IMG/VR virus record: IMGVR_UViG_3300027754_000488
Coordinates: 1 to 21,979 of that record
DNA: 21,979 nucleotides
Strand: one strand, 5' to 3'
Origin: a virus
Part shown: piece after piece, positions 1 to 7,955 of the stretch
How positions within the stretch are numbered: position 1 is the stretch's first letter
Layout: each line of letters begins with the position of its first letter
Translations under genes and position numbers: made by a program
The notes under the pieces: generated by a model
Database searches by the model: none
What the model was told of the DNA's origin: nothing
What the model saw: the letters and a program-made list of their open reading frames with translations, nothing else

Positions 1-24
1 GTTTACTTTTGTAAATACTGCCAT
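1..24 (-). CDS. Start of a late gene, partial (8 codons)
   Basis: A minus-strand ATG at 24-22 opens a frame reading MAVFTKVN before it leaves the window. It is preceded by a good Shine-Dalgarno sequence (AAAGGAAA, about 33-40) and by a perfect T4-type late box at 65-72. The late promoter suggests a virion or assembly gene, but eight residues are too few to identify the product. The start call is well supported. The function is unknown. Confidence 0.6.
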
Positions 25-64
25 GATAAATTTCCTTTAAGTTAGTGGGTTGTTGCCCTACTTT

Positions 65-72
65 TATTTATA
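65..72 (-). promoter_or_regulatory. T4-type late promoter, TATAAATA
   Basis: Minus-strand TATAAATA is an exact match to the T4 late -10 element read by the phage late sigma. It lies just past the stop of the 652-aa gene and about 40 nt upstream of the ATG at 24, leaving room for a leader with the AAAGGAAA ribosome-binding site. Confidence 0.75.
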
Positions 73-85
73 CAATCGGCAAAAA

Positions 86-2044
86 TCACTGGGGTTGAGT
101 ATTGTTTTGGACACGATTTTGAGCAGCAAACGCAGTGGAATCGAACCTACTGACCAGTTTGCCATAGCCTGCAGGTGTGGCCATTACCCAGCCTTCGCCG
201 CCAGGATTGGCCATGTCAGCCTGTCCTTTAAGATGCATCTTCAAGGCATGTAACAATTCAAATGCCTGGAATGATGCGGCCAGAGCCTGTGCATTGCTGG
301 TAGGGCTGTTGAGATATTCCACTATGTTGTTGAATTTTCTTGGACTTGTCTTGGCCTGCAAATAATCTCCAAACTCTTCTAACAATTGCTGTGCAGATTG
401 TAACGGCGCACCCACTTTGGTATTAATAAAATCCACTGCCAACTTGAATAGATCAGTGATCTGTTGTGCTCTAAGTTCAGCAGGATTGAACAGTGTTCGC
501 ATGGCAGCACCTTGTGTGGTCATGATCTGTCGGAGTTGTTTTTCTATAGCACTATCAGTTTCTAATGTCTTAGGTGTAGCTGGTTTTTCTAGCAGCAGTC
601 CCGGGACCGGATTGAATGCTACGCCTTTTAATGGTTGTCGCGGTTCACCTTGATTTGCATACATTGAATGTATAGCGATACCTATCTGTGCGGGTTGCGA
701 TCCAGTTTCAGGACTGCCAGTGATGCGTTGGCCCATTGCGCTCCGGACTGGTATACGATATTCAATGGTGTTGGGTTTGAACACATAGTTGCCAGCTTCA
801 ACAGGTGGTGTTCGCATGAACAACAGATCGCCCTTGACATAGCCACGGAAGTTGGGCGGCAATGCAGCGTCTAGTATTGGAAACAACGTAGCATATATCT
901 GTATCAGTTCAGTTCGATCACCCGATCTGGTATTTTGGATGTTGGCCATCATCTGCGGACTAGTAGCCAGGCCGTCATAGCCCTTGGCATCAAATCCTGA
1001 TCCATCTGTGAGTACAAATTCGCCGGTATCGGGTTTGCGGCCAAATATCACAGCAGGCTTGCCGTCCCATTTAGCAGTGGTAGTCTGTTGTGGTGCTTCG
1101 GTAGCATGTTTGACTATGTCCAAGGCTTTTTGTATGCCCGGTGCTCCCATGCGAAATACATAATCTTCCAGGTGTTCAATACCTTTGGCACGGCCACCCA
1201 CTCCGGCTTCCGCAGCTTCAATCACTGGGCGTTGATGTTCAACCAAGGCCACATATCCGCGATTCACGATGCGATCACGCAATCTAGCTAGGAAATATGC
1301 ATCACCTTCTTTCACTGTTTGATCAGGTTCTTGTAGGCCTTCGCCGGCTAGATAACCGCGGAAGTCTTGAAGTTTGGCATCTCGGGCAGGATCTTTAGCT
1401 AATGCAGCATAGATTGATTCTACATTCTTGAGATTATTGCGAGTAGCACCACGTCCTAATAATACCTCTGCTACATAGTCAGGATCCATACCGCCTTGTA
1501 CCAGTTGATTTGTGGCTCGAGAAAACATGCCATTGGCACCTACTTTGAGTCCCAGTTGTTTGGCTATGCTCGACATCAGTACATTTCGGTTCACGCCCTT
1601 GTAGGCCGAATCTGTGCCGCCGGCATAAAAAAATTGTCCCCAATCCAGGTTAGGGAAGAACATAAAGTCGGTCTGCACAAATCCACGATTGGCATCACCG
1701 GCAATGGGTGTTTTAAGATGTACCTCACCTTTTTTGACCACATATTCTCTAGGATCCAGTCCTTGACTTTGAACAAATTGTGAAAGAATACCAGCCAGTT
1801 GTTCTTTTGAAACTTCGTTGAGATCTACTGCAAGATCCAAGTCTCCCGATGTGGGTGCCTTGCCAGTTGATCCTAACCAACGTGTGGGAATTCCATCATC
1901 ACCAAGTTCTGTACTAAAATCTAGGCCAGTGACTTGCTCTATCCATTGAATAGTAGCAGGAACGTCTTGACGGTTGATACGCTGTGTGAGTGGCTCGCCT
2001 TTGGGCCCTTTGAAAACATTGCCGCCTTCTAGTAAATGTCTCAT
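86..2044 (-). CDS. Nucleotidyltransferase plus ligase-like fusion protein
   Basis: 652 aa, no recognised gene name. Residues 58-74 read LGSTGKAPTSGDLDLAV, the GS...DxD signature of pol-beta-type nucleotidyltransferases, with a possible third acidic residue in TDFMFF (D126). Residues 325-330 read KWDGKP, matching motif I (KxDG) of ATP-dependent DNA/RNA ligases and related nucleotidyltransferases, followed by AVIFG, and FRGYVKGDLLF near 399-409 resembles ligase motif IV/V. The region between (about 150-310) is mostly helical. Similar large proteins are familiar from T4-like marine phages as uncharacterised proteins. Inferred role: nucleic-acid end processing or sealing, or nucleotidylation of another target. 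The gene starts in an ATGA overlap with the upstream gene, so it is translationally coupled. The domain calls are motif-based, and the ligase half is less certain than the DxD half. Confidence 0.75.
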   Translation of the reverse strand: MRHLLEGGNVFKGPKGEPLTQRINRQDVPATIQWIEQVTGLDFSTELGDDGIPTRWLGSTGKAPTSGDLDLAVDLNEVSKEQLAGILSQFVQSQGLDPREYVVKKGEVHLKTPIAGDANRGFVQTDFMFFPNLDWGQFFYAGGTDSAYKGVNRNVLMSSIAKQLGLKVGANGMFSRATNQLVQGGMDPDYVAEVLLGRGATRNNLKNVESIYAALAKDPARDAKLQDFRGYLAGEGLQEPDQTVKEGDAYFLARLRDRIVNRGYVALVEHQRPVIEAAEAGVGGRAKGIEHLEDYVFRMGAPGIQKALDIVKHATEAPQQTTTAKWDGKPAVIFGRKPDTGEFVLTDGSGFDAKGYDGLATSPQMMANIQNTRSGDRTELIQIYATLFPILDAALPPNFRGYVKGDLLFMRTPPVEAGNYVFKPNTIEYRIPVRSAMGQRITGSPETGSQPAQIGIAIHSMYANQGEPRQPLKGVAFNPVPGLLLEKPATPKTLETDSAIEKQLRQIMTTQGAAMRTLFNPAELRAQQITDLFKLAVDFINTKVGAPLQSAQQLLEEFGDYLQAKTSPRKFNNIVEYLNSPTSNAQALAASFQAFELLHALKMHLKGQADMANPGGEGWVMATPAGYGKLVSRFDSTAFAAQNRVQNNTQPQ

Positions 2045-2778
2045 GGTGCTGTACCTGCCTGCAATGCCTGCATGTAGGCCGCATGTTGCGGATTGTTCGG
2101 ATCAAATGGCATCCATCCTAAACCAAAATTCATTTCAAATTGTCCTGTGGTGGTTCGTCTGATACTGCCATGATTTACTTGATTTGTTGATGCCGATGCT
2201 GGCGGTGGTGCAACTGGGGCGGCTTGCCCTGCTTGCGGAGCCGGATGGAATTGCAAAAGAACTCCTGCTTCGTATGCAGCCTTTGCAATCATTTGAAATC
2301 TTGCTAATTCTTGTGTGGCAGGTGTTGCTGCATTGAGATTGCTCAATTGATGCATGCCGGCCAGCATGCGATTCATTATGCCGTCGGCTTGGTCAGTATA
2401 AACCGTGGTGGGATTGCCATTGGCATCCACCTGAGATACCATTTGATCTAAGTTGGTAAAATCTGCACCTTTAAGAAATGCATTGTGTGCTATTATGGAT
2501 TTTAATCCTTTTCTCAGATTAAACTTAGCTTGTGAACTTATCTGTGCGGGATCTGTGACTCTATCTGCTGCCATGGCTCGAGATACTTGTTCGGCCCATT
2601 GACGTTGCATAGATTCGGCATTTTGTCTGACCAACAACGGTGCCTGAGCCAGTGCTTCCAGTTCGGGGGTTGTTTTTTGCTCATCGGGCACCTTCACTCC
2701 CATCTGGTCTAGGAATCCTTTGGCCCAGGGACCAACTTCATTGAGTCTAGACTTCCTGGTCAGTTCATGAATTTGCAT
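2041..2778 (-). CDS. Hypothetical phage protein, Ala/Pro-rich linker
   Basis: 245 aa, family not recognised. The N-terminus MQIHELTRKSRLNE is of the MxIxEL...LNE type often seen in uncharacterised proteins of aquatic T4-like phages. Residues 1-175 look helical. A low-complexity Ala/Pro/Gln stretch follows (about 180-203), then a C-terminal segment rich in Asn, Gly, Phe and Trp (FEMNFGLGWMPFDPNNPQHA). No signal peptide or membrane segment is visible. It is the second gene of a three-gene minus-strand unit that starts behind a late-type box, so a virion or assembly role is plausible but unproven. It overlaps the upstream gene by 14 nt and the downstream gene by ATGA. Confidence 0.75.
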   Translation of the reverse strand: MQIHELTRKSRLNEVGPWAKGFLDQMGVKVPDEQKTTPELEALAQAPLLVRQNAESMQRQWAEQVSRAMAADRVTDPAQISSQAKFNLRKGLKSIIAHNAFLKGADFTNLDQMVSQVDANGNPTTVYTDQADGIMNRMLAGMHQLSNLNAATPATQELARFQMIAKAAYEAGVLLQFHPAPQAGQAAPVAPPPASASTNQVNHGSIRRTTTGQFEMNFGLGWMPFDPNNPQHAAYMQALQAGTAP

Positions 2779-3013
2779 CGGTTTTCCTTACTGATCTAGA
2801 GAATTTACCAGCATTTTTTGTGCGTATGGCATTGAGAAATTTCCTGTTGAGAGCTTCGGCTGTTTCTGCATCAAATTCTTGGTCAATTTGTTCGAGCAGT
2901 CTCACAGCATTGGCTATTATGGTGGCCGCTCGATTTTCAATGACCAGCCGACGATCGCGTTCGATGTACAGACTGTCCAGTTCTTCTAGGATGCTGCGTG
3001 TTTTCTTTTGCAT
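2765..3013 (-). CDS. Small hypothetical protein, charged and helical
   Basis: 82 aa from the ATG at 3013. A TTG three codons upstream (3022) is possible but sits too close to the AAAGG that would act as its ribosome-binding site. The sequence MQKKTRSILEELDSLYIERD, followed by an Ala/Glu-rich middle and a basic C-terminus, suggests one long amphipathic helix or coiled coil. No catalytic motif is seen. It is the first gene of the 3013-86 unit and lies 21 nt after a GCTAAATA late-type box. The function is unknown. Confidence 0.65.
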   Translation of the reverse strand: MQKKTRSILEELDSLYIERDRRLVIENRAATIIANAVRLLEQIDQEFDAETAEALNRKFLNAIRTKNAGKFSRSVRKTDANS

Positions 3014-3034
3014 GTAAATCAATGGCCTTTGGAT

Positions 3035-3042
3035 TATTTAGC
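3035..3042 (-). promoter_or_regulatory. Late-type promoter variant, GCTAAATA
   Basis: Minus-strand GCTAAATA differs from TATAAATA at the first two positions. It is 21 nt upstream of the ATG at 3013 and pairs back-to-back with AATAAATA at 3057-3064 on the plus strand. The same CTAAATA form stands just before the gene at 19204, which supports it as a genuine variant. Confidence 0.5.
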
Positions 3043-3056
3043 GATTTCTGGATGTG

Positions 3057-3064
3057 AATAAATA
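3057..3064 (+). promoter_or_regulatory. T4-type late promoter, AATAAATA
   Basis: AATAAATA matches the NATAAATA form known for T4-like cyanophage late promoters. It is 22 nt upstream of the ATG at 3087, with AAGGA (3073-3077) between. This fits late expression of a tail-fibre protein. Confidence 0.65.
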
Positions 3065-3086
3065 TCTATTACAAGGATACCAACCA

Positions 3087-4400
3087 ATGACCAGCAGCAT
3101 CAACCCACAAAACATCGATGGCAACTACCCAGTAGCCGGCGTACCTAATAATACACAGGGATTTCGTGATAACTTTACCAACATCCAAACAAATTTTACC
3201 TATGCCAAGAATGAAATAACAGATCTGGAAAACAAAGCCATTCTCAAAAGCGCATTGAGTGGTACCACGCTGGACAACAACATGGCAGATCAATTGATCT
3301 ACTCTGCGCTGATCCGAGACTTTTCTGGTAGCTTGGTTCAAAATACTGTTACCTCAGGATCTGTCACATTGGATTATTCTGCCGGGCATTATCAAACTGT
3401 GAGTACTACTGGTAGCATAACATTGGGATTCTCTAACTTTCCCGCTGCCGGTACTGTGGGCATGATGCGTGTGCAAGTCAACATCACCAATACTTCTTAC
3501 ACCATGACCTTGCCAGCTGCGGTCACACTGGGTGTGACTGGTATACAAGGTATCAGTTCTAACGTGATTACTTTTGGTGCCACAGGGTATTACGAATTTG
3601 GATTTGTGACCAGTGATGGTGGTACTACTGTTACTGTGTTTGATTTGAATAGACCTCTCAGTTATTATACCAACACTGTGAATGTAGCAGCTACTACTTC
3701 AAGCACCAGTACTATCACAGGTGCGGTGATCGTGGCCGGTGGGGTAGGAATCGCAGGAAACTTGTATGTGGGTGGTGACATATTTGGTAATGTGACTGTG
3801 ACAGACATTGCGTTGGGAAATGTGTCTGCATCTGGATTTGTCAGTGCAACTGGTAACGTCACAGGTGGCAATTTGATAACCGCAGGATTATCCACAGTCA
3901 CTGGTAATGTGCAAGGTGGTAACATACGCACAGCAGGACAGGTATCAGCCACAGGCAACATCACAGGCGGTAATGTGTTGGGCGGAGCCAATGTGAATGC
4001 CACTACTCATACTGGCACCACTGTTAGTGTGACCGGTAATATCACAGGTGGTAATGTGCTGGGCGGAGCCAATGTAAATGCAACTACTCATACAGGCACA
4101 ACTGTCTCAGTTAGTGGTAATGTCACAGGTGGAAATATTTTAACAGCTGGTCAGGTAAGTACTACCGGTAATGTATTATTTTTAGCCGGTACCGCAGTGC
4201 CAGTTGGCGGCACCGCAGGCGCTGGCATAATGATGTCGAGCACTGCACAATTAGGTGTATTCTTTGGATCTGGCGCGCCAACACTGGCAGCAGCGCAAGG
4301 TAGTTTATATCTTAACACCAGTGGGTCTAGTACCAGCACACGTTTGTATGTGAATACCACCGGCAGTACCAGCTGGACTGCTGTGACCACTGCTATCTAA
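3087..4400 (+). CDS. Tail-fibre-like structural protein with Gly/Asn/Thr repeats
   Basis: 437 aa from the ATG at 3087, preceded by AAGGA at 9-nt spacing. An upstream in-frame GTG at 3054 overlaps the late promoter and is rejected. The N-terminal part contains NNTQGFRDNFTNIQTNF and a helical stretch ending LDNNM, typical of N-termini of tail and neck appendage proteins in aquatic T4-like phages. A Thr/Ser/Gly beta-rich middle follows, with GAVIVAGGVGIAGNLYVGG near residues 215-233. Then come TGNxTGGN repeats in short (about 17 aa) and long (27 aa) forms. The C-terminus (AAQGSLYLNTSG, then TRLYVNTTGS and SWTAVT) is a common fibre ending in this phage group. Likely a virion fibre or adhesin exposed for host binding. 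It ends directly against the convergent helicase gene with no gap. Confidence 0.85.
   Translation: MTSSINPQNIDGNYPVAGVPNNTQGFRDNFTNIQTNFTYAKNEITDLENKAILKSALSGTTLDNNMADQLIYSALIRDFSGSLVQNTVTSGSVTLDYSAGHYQTVSTTGSITLGFSNFPAAGTVGMMRVQVNITNTSYTMTLPAAVTLGVTGIQGISSNVITFGATGYYEFGFVTSDGGTTVTVFDLNRPLSYYTNTVNVAATTSSTSTITGAVIVAGGVGIAGNLYVGGDIFGNVTVTDIALGNVSASGFVSATGNVTGGNLITAGLSTVTGNVQGGNIRTAGQVSATGNITGGNVLGGANVNATTHTGTTVSVTGNITGGNVLGGANVNATTHTGTTVSVSGNVTGGNILTAGQVSTTGNVLFLAGTAVPVGGTAGAGIMMSSTAQLGVFFGSGAPTLAAAQGSLYLNTSGSSTSTRLYVNTTGSTSWTAVTTAI
3954..4115 (+). repeat. Tandem 81-bp (27-aa) repeat, two copies
   Basis: Copies lie at 3954-4034 and 4035-4115. The encoded unit is TGNITGGNVLGGANVNATTH plus TGTTVSV, identical over nearly all positions at protein level, while the DNA differs mainly at third codon positions. 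Shorter TGN(V/I)xGGN units flank it on both sides (about 3840-3953 and 4116-4175). The pattern suggests stacked beta-structure and length variation by recombination or slippage. Confidence 0.8.
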
Positions 4401-5843
4401 TTATTTCTTGATATTGCCCAACAACTGCTTGAGCTTGTTGCTCTGTACTTCTACGCCAATCTTGGGAGTAGGATCAAATGGATCTATTCCCGGCTTGGGT
4501 TGAGCACGTTCCCAAGCATTACCGGTCTGAACAGGCTCACTTGGTGTAACACTTGCACGAGCTTTGATTGAATCCATAATGGATGTTTGTGGTTTGGTGT
4601 AACCAGTTCCTTCGTCTCCACCTTCATCCGTGATGCGCATGGTTTCAATGTTGTATTCCAAATCAATCTTTTGTCCCACGCCTGTGGAACTACGCGATTT
4701 CATACATTGGATCTGATATTTGCCACGCTCTTTCATTGATCTGCTGGTAAAGATACCAAACACATTGTCTGCTGTGTTGATCTTACTGATACCACCCGCG
4801 ATGTGGCTGTGATCAAATTCTACTTCTTCCACCGCACTACGATTCAACTGCGATGCAGTGACCATCAGTATCTTTAGTTCTTTGGCCAAGTTGCGCAGTT
4901 CTTCACTCACATACTTGTCTTTGATAAACTGATCATTGGGATTGACTTTGACACTGATTGGCATCAACAAGTCCAAATAATCAACCATGACAAAATCCAC
5001 ACGTTTGCTGGTCTGTATCTGATATTCTTTCAAGTATGATCTGATGTCATTGATGTTGCTCTGTGCCGGCATGCCTTTGACTTGATAGTTGCCAGACTTC
5101 TTGCCCATCATCTTGACCTTGAGTTCAGTGGTGTCAATGTCTCTGCGGATGTCTCTGGTGCTCATGTTTGTGAGCATGGCATCTGTACGCAAACTGGTCA
5201 GATCCTCACTCAGTTCCAATGTGATATACACTCCACTGAGTCCTTGTTGCAACCAGTTCAGTGCGATGTTCATCATGACTAGACTCTTGCCCGAGCCAGA
5301 GCCGCCTGCAAATATGTTCAGCTCGCCGCGACTGAATCCACCATACAGCAATCGATCCATCTGCGCCCATCCTGTGCTCACTTGCCCGCCTGAGTTAAAA
5401 TAGTTGTTGATACGACTTGCCGGATCAGCAAAGTAATCTGTGCCCATGTCCTTGGTCAGACTGATCTGTACTGCATCTTTGATCAGCTTTTCAACTGGAC
5501 CATACTCGCCCTTTTCCAGCAAGTCTGCTGATTTCAAGATGGCACGTTCCAGTTCTTGTCTGCGTGTGAATGATTCAAACTCTTCCATGAACCATTCATA
5601 ATGCCCTTCATTCAAGTCGGGCACCGCCTGTAGTCGGATTCCTGTGGTGGCCGATATCTGCGTGATGTCCGGCAGTGTTTTGTGTTTTTCGCTGTGTTCT
5701 TTGATAAACTCTGCTGCTGCTCGCAGGCTCTTATCAAAGTTCTCTGGATTGTAAATGTTTTGCACCCGCACATAGCTGGCAGCATCCTCCAATATCATTT
5801 CCAGGAATAATTTCTGTACATCAATGCTGTAATCTTTTAACAA
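4401..5843 (-). CDS. 41: Replicative DNA helicase, DnaB-like (T4 gp41 type)
   Basis: 480 aa, close to T4 gp41 (475 aa). It should act as the hexameric 5'-3' helicase of the phage replisome, with the gp61-type primase encoded just upstream. A helical N-terminal domain (about 1-130) leads to the RecA-like motor. Walker A GGSGSGKS is at 180-187 after GELNIFA. YITLELSED near 207-214 is the conserved strand and helix after Walker A. Walker B VMVDYLDL is at 285-292. The C-terminal MKSRSSTGVGQKIDLEYN corresponds to the arginine-containing DnaB motif. The Ser/Pro-rich tail after about residue 410 may be a flexible partner-binding tail. The start overlaps the end of the primase gene by 23 nt, so the two are co-translated. 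Confidence 0.93.
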   Translation of the reverse strand: MLKDYSIDVQKLFLEMILEDAASYVRVQNIYNPENFDKSLRAAAEFIKEHSEKHKTLPDITQISATTGIRLQAVPDLNEGHYEWFMEEFESFTRRQELERAILKSADLLEKGEYGPVEKLIKDAVQISLTKDMGTDYFADPASRINNYFNSGGQVSTGWAQMDRLLYGGFSRGELNIFAGGSGSGKSLVMMNIALNWLQQGLSGVYITLELSEDLTSLRTDAMLTNMSTRDIRRDIDTTELKVKMMGKKSGNYQVKGMPAQSNINDIRSYLKEYQIQTSKRVDFVMVDYLDLLMPISVKVNPNDQFIKDKYVSEELRNLAKELKILMVTASQLNRSAVEEVEFDHSHIAGGISKINTADNVFGIFTSRSMKERGKYQIQCMKSRSSTGVGQKIDLEYNIETMRITDEGGDEGTGYTKPQTSIMDSIKARASVTPSEPVQTGNAWERAQPKPGIDPFDPTPKIGVEVQSNKLKQLLGNIKK

Positions 5844-6804
5844 GTTGCTTTTTCCTTAGTTCTATTTTGATCTTACTGGTGTTTCTGTTTTCAAATATAG
5901 TTAGCAAAGTTGCCAACCTCCCATAACGAACCACGCTGTCATTCACATCCTTGATGTCGACCGGCCAAGGTGGCATACTCACTGCCCAACCCAGTTCCAC
6001 AGCACGATCTACCAGTTCCATTCCGGCTAGATCTTGATCCGGAACCACTGTGATCTCTTTACCTAGACTGCGGATCAATCTGGCTTGTTCATCTGATATG
6101 GTGCTGTGCATCACTGCTAGGCCACCAATGCATAACGCATCAAATATACCTTCCACCACAATCACATGTGTCCAGTCTGAGTGTTGTAAGTCTGTACCAA
6201 ACACATATCCTGGTTGGCTGTTGCTGATGTATTTGGGGGTGCGATTGTCTAAAAATCTTTGTGTGTGTCCTACTATGCGATTGTCATAGGTGAATGGTAT
6301 GATCACGCTGGGGCGATGCTTCCATGCTTGTTCCGGATGATCCTGTATCATCACGGGATAGTCATCAGGCACACACCTAAGCCTTAGGTACTCTCTACGC
6401 AGATCTTCGCCTGTCAGCAACTCACTCAATGGCGGCAGTTCTTGTTCGTCAAATCGTATATCCGCCAAGGTATTGAACAGCCTTTGGCGATCATCAATGA
6501 TACCATGTATGCTACGATGCCTTAGGCTTTCTAGATTCAACGCATCAATCTCTGCGTCCGGCACACCCATCCAGCCCAAGAGCCTACGGGCTTTAAAGCT
6601 CACTGGGCGGCCAAGGATAAAGCTGGCGGTGTAGGTACAGTTGAAGCAGTGATAACTCCAACCAGATTCTGTGGGCTTGAGACCTCCGCGGCTTCGTTTA
6701 TCCGCTGTGCTGCCATTGTGCTGACAGCACACAGCGTTAAACGATACCCAACCCGACGGCGTGGCTTTGCGTTTTGCCGGTAGATATTGCAGGATGTCTA
6801 GCAT
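5821..6804 (-). CDS. 61: DNA primase (T4 gp61 type)
   Basis: 327 aa, near T4 gp61 (342 aa). It synthesises RNA primers for lagging-strand synthesis together with the gp41-type helicase. The N-terminal zinc-binding part has C26, C27, H29, C53 and C56 (NAVCCQHN and YHCFNCTY), as in DnaG/gp61 primases. The Toprim core shows VVEGIFDA at 216-223 (catalytic Glu) and VVPDQDLAG at 253-261 (metal-binding DxD). The basic C-terminus (IKIELRKKQLVKRLQH) may contact DNA or helicase. There is no Shine-Dalgarno sequence. A weak TTGCGA-N17-TAAACT promoter ends 6 nt before the ATG. Confidence 0.92.
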   Translation of the reverse strand: MLDILQYLPAKRKATPSGWVSFNAVCCQHNGSTADKRSRGGLKPTESGWSYHCFNCTYTASFILGRPVSFKARRLLGWMGVPDAEIDALNLESLRHRSIHGIIDDRQRLFNTLADIRFDEQELPPLSELLTGEDLRREYLRLRCVPDDYPVMIQDHPEQAWKHRPSVIIPFTYDNRIVGHTQRFLDNRTPKYISNSQPGYVFGTDLQHSDWTHVIVVEGIFDALCIGGLAVMHSTISDEQARLIRSLGKEITVVPDQDLAGMELVDRAVELGWAVSMPPWPVDIKDVNDSVVRYGRLATLLTIFENRNTSKIKIELRKKQLVKRLQH

Positions 6805-6810
6805 CCGTAT

Positions 6811-6839
6811 AGTTTAACAGATTGTTTGAGCAATCGCAA
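6811..6839 (-). promoter_or_regulatory. Possible sigma70-type promoter for primase/helicase
   Basis: On the minus strand, -35 TTGCGA (6834-6839), a 17-nt spacer and -10 TAAACT (6811-6816) are followed by ATACGG and the primase ATG. Each box matches consensus at 4 of 6 bases. It is listed because the geometry, a 6-nt gap to ATG and no ribosome-binding site, is the same as in three stronger promoters in this window. Confidence 0.4.
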
Positions 6840-6842
6840 CGA

Positions 6843-7913
6843 TTATCGGTATTGTACGTTGCGGATCAAGCCATTTGAGAATATCACTGTGGCCGCTAAT
6901 GATCCTTGGAATTGTAATGGAAGGTATCCCGAACCACCATTGGTCACGTTAATTGAACTGACCGTTCCACCTGGATTGACCGTGGCCACTGCTTCGGCAC
7001 CTGCACCGTTACCTAAGATTTGCACATATGGTGCAGCCACATAATATTGTCCTAAACTATTCAAACTGATGCCAGTGACCACTCCATCCACCACATTGGC
7101 AGTTCCGCTGGCGCCGTAACCAATGCTGTTGTTCATGGCCAATCTAAGCAAAGGATGGAATCCTACTATGTTGAAGTAATCGCTTACGGTGTCATCTAGA
7201 TATTGACGTGCTTCTGACACATCGGTCCATACCGCTTCGTAATTCTCAGCGGCTTGTATTTTAACCGTGCCAGTATAATGCACAAGATCAAACTTAACGG
7301 TGGTAAACGATGTTTGGTTGGTGTTGATGTAGCTGGAATAAAATTCAGTTGCTTGTATGCTGTTGACCGGTTGCGGGGTCAATGCCCAGTCAGGAAATGC
7401 TGTGGGTGCTGCACCAACATATTGATTCTTTCCATATAGATCCGGGATGGTGCATTCGGCACTGGGGATGAAACTAGGAAACACACTATCTACAATATTG
7501 CAATCAGCACGAGCTGCACTATCCGCACCGGTGTACGCAGCTTGTACATAAGCGCCGGCGGCACGTTCTATGCTGTAGCTGGCAGGTTGTGATTGTATGT
7601 TAATGGTGTCTGCGCTGTTGAGAACCACTTTCACACGGCCTGTGCTTGCACTCAGGGTCTCCATGTCTTTGACCAATAGTAGTCGACTGCCGGATTGGTC
7701 GATTAATCGGAACACAAATGTGCTACCGGTGATGTTTACAGGTTTCTGATCTTGATTGATGAACTCAAACAATAGAACATTGTCAACACCTTTGTTGATG
7801 GTTAGGGTTTTGGCGTACACAGGGTCGTACCTCGCAGTAAAGTATCCTCCACTGGTGTCTACTAAGAGCACTCGTGTGATTTGTTGGTAAAGATAAGCGG
7901 TGGTAGAATACAT
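6843..7913 (-). CDS. Probable virion structural protein with Ig-like N-terminus
   Basis: 356 aa. Residues about 30-125 (TLTINKGVDNVLLFEFINQD onward) look like a beta-sandwich of the kind found at the N-terminus of baseplate or fibre proteins. The middle is variable. The C-terminus has two Gly-rich beta units: VTGISLNSLGQYYVAAPYV with GNGAGAEAVATV, then VSSINVTNGGSGYLPLQF. These GSGY-type repeats occur in structural proteins of aquatic T4-like phages. There is no signal peptide or transmembrane segment. Expression is from a late-type box (7921-7928) only 7 nt before the ATG, without a Shine-Dalgarno sequence. A tail or baseplate component is the best guess. The exact part is unknown. Confidence 0.75.
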   Translation of the reverse strand: MYSTTAYLYQQITRVLLVDTSGGYFTARYDPVYAKTLTINKGVDNVLLFEFINQDQKPVNITGSTFVFRLIDQSGSRLLLVKDMETLSASTGRVKVVLNSADTINIQSQPASYSIERAAGAYVQAAYTGADSAARADCNIVDSVFPSFIPSAECTIPDLYGKNQYVGAAPTAFPDWALTPQPVNSIQATEFYSSYINTNQTSFTTVKFDLVHYTGTVKIQAAENYEAVWTDVSEARQYLDDTVSDYFNIVGFHPLLRLAMNNSIGYGASGTANVVDGVVTGISLNSLGQYYVAAPYVQILGNGAGAEAVATVNPGGTVSSINVTNGGSGYLPLQFQGSLAATVIFSNGLIRNVQYR

Positions 7914-7920
7914 ATTCTAT

Positions 7921-7928
7921 TATTTATC
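7921..7928 (-). promoter_or_regulatory. T4-type late promoter, GATAAATA
   Basis: Minus-strand GATAAATA matches NATAAATA. Seven nucleotides (ATAGAAT) separate it from the ATG at 7913, so transcription would begin at or next to the start codon. It forms a divergent pair with 7943-7950. Confidence 0.65.
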
Positions 7929-7942
7929 CGAAAAAGACTGAC

Positions 7943-7950
7943 CATAAATA
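7943..7950 (+). promoter_or_regulatory. T4-type late promoter, CATAAATA
   Basis: Plus-strand CATAAATA is followed by only five nucleotides (CCCCA) before the ATG at 7956. No Shine-Dalgarno sequence is possible in that space. It is 14 nt from the divergent box at 7921-7928. Confidence 0.65.
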
Positions 7951-7955
7951 CCCCA

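Noticed and set aside
3665-4003. 112-codon minus-strand open frame antisense to the fibre gene
   Set aside because: It is a mirror of the Gly/Thr/Asn repeats, giving a Val/Pro-rich low-complexity product with no ribosome-binding site. The plus-strand gene is clear.
3840-4175. CRISPR-like array
   Set aside because: The repeats are in-frame coding repeats without spacers of unique sequence.
6820-6835. GATTG-TTTGAG-CAATC hairpin after the 6843-7913 gene as a terminator
   Set aside because: Only a 5-bp stem and no T-run on either strand. It also overlaps the candidate primase promoter.
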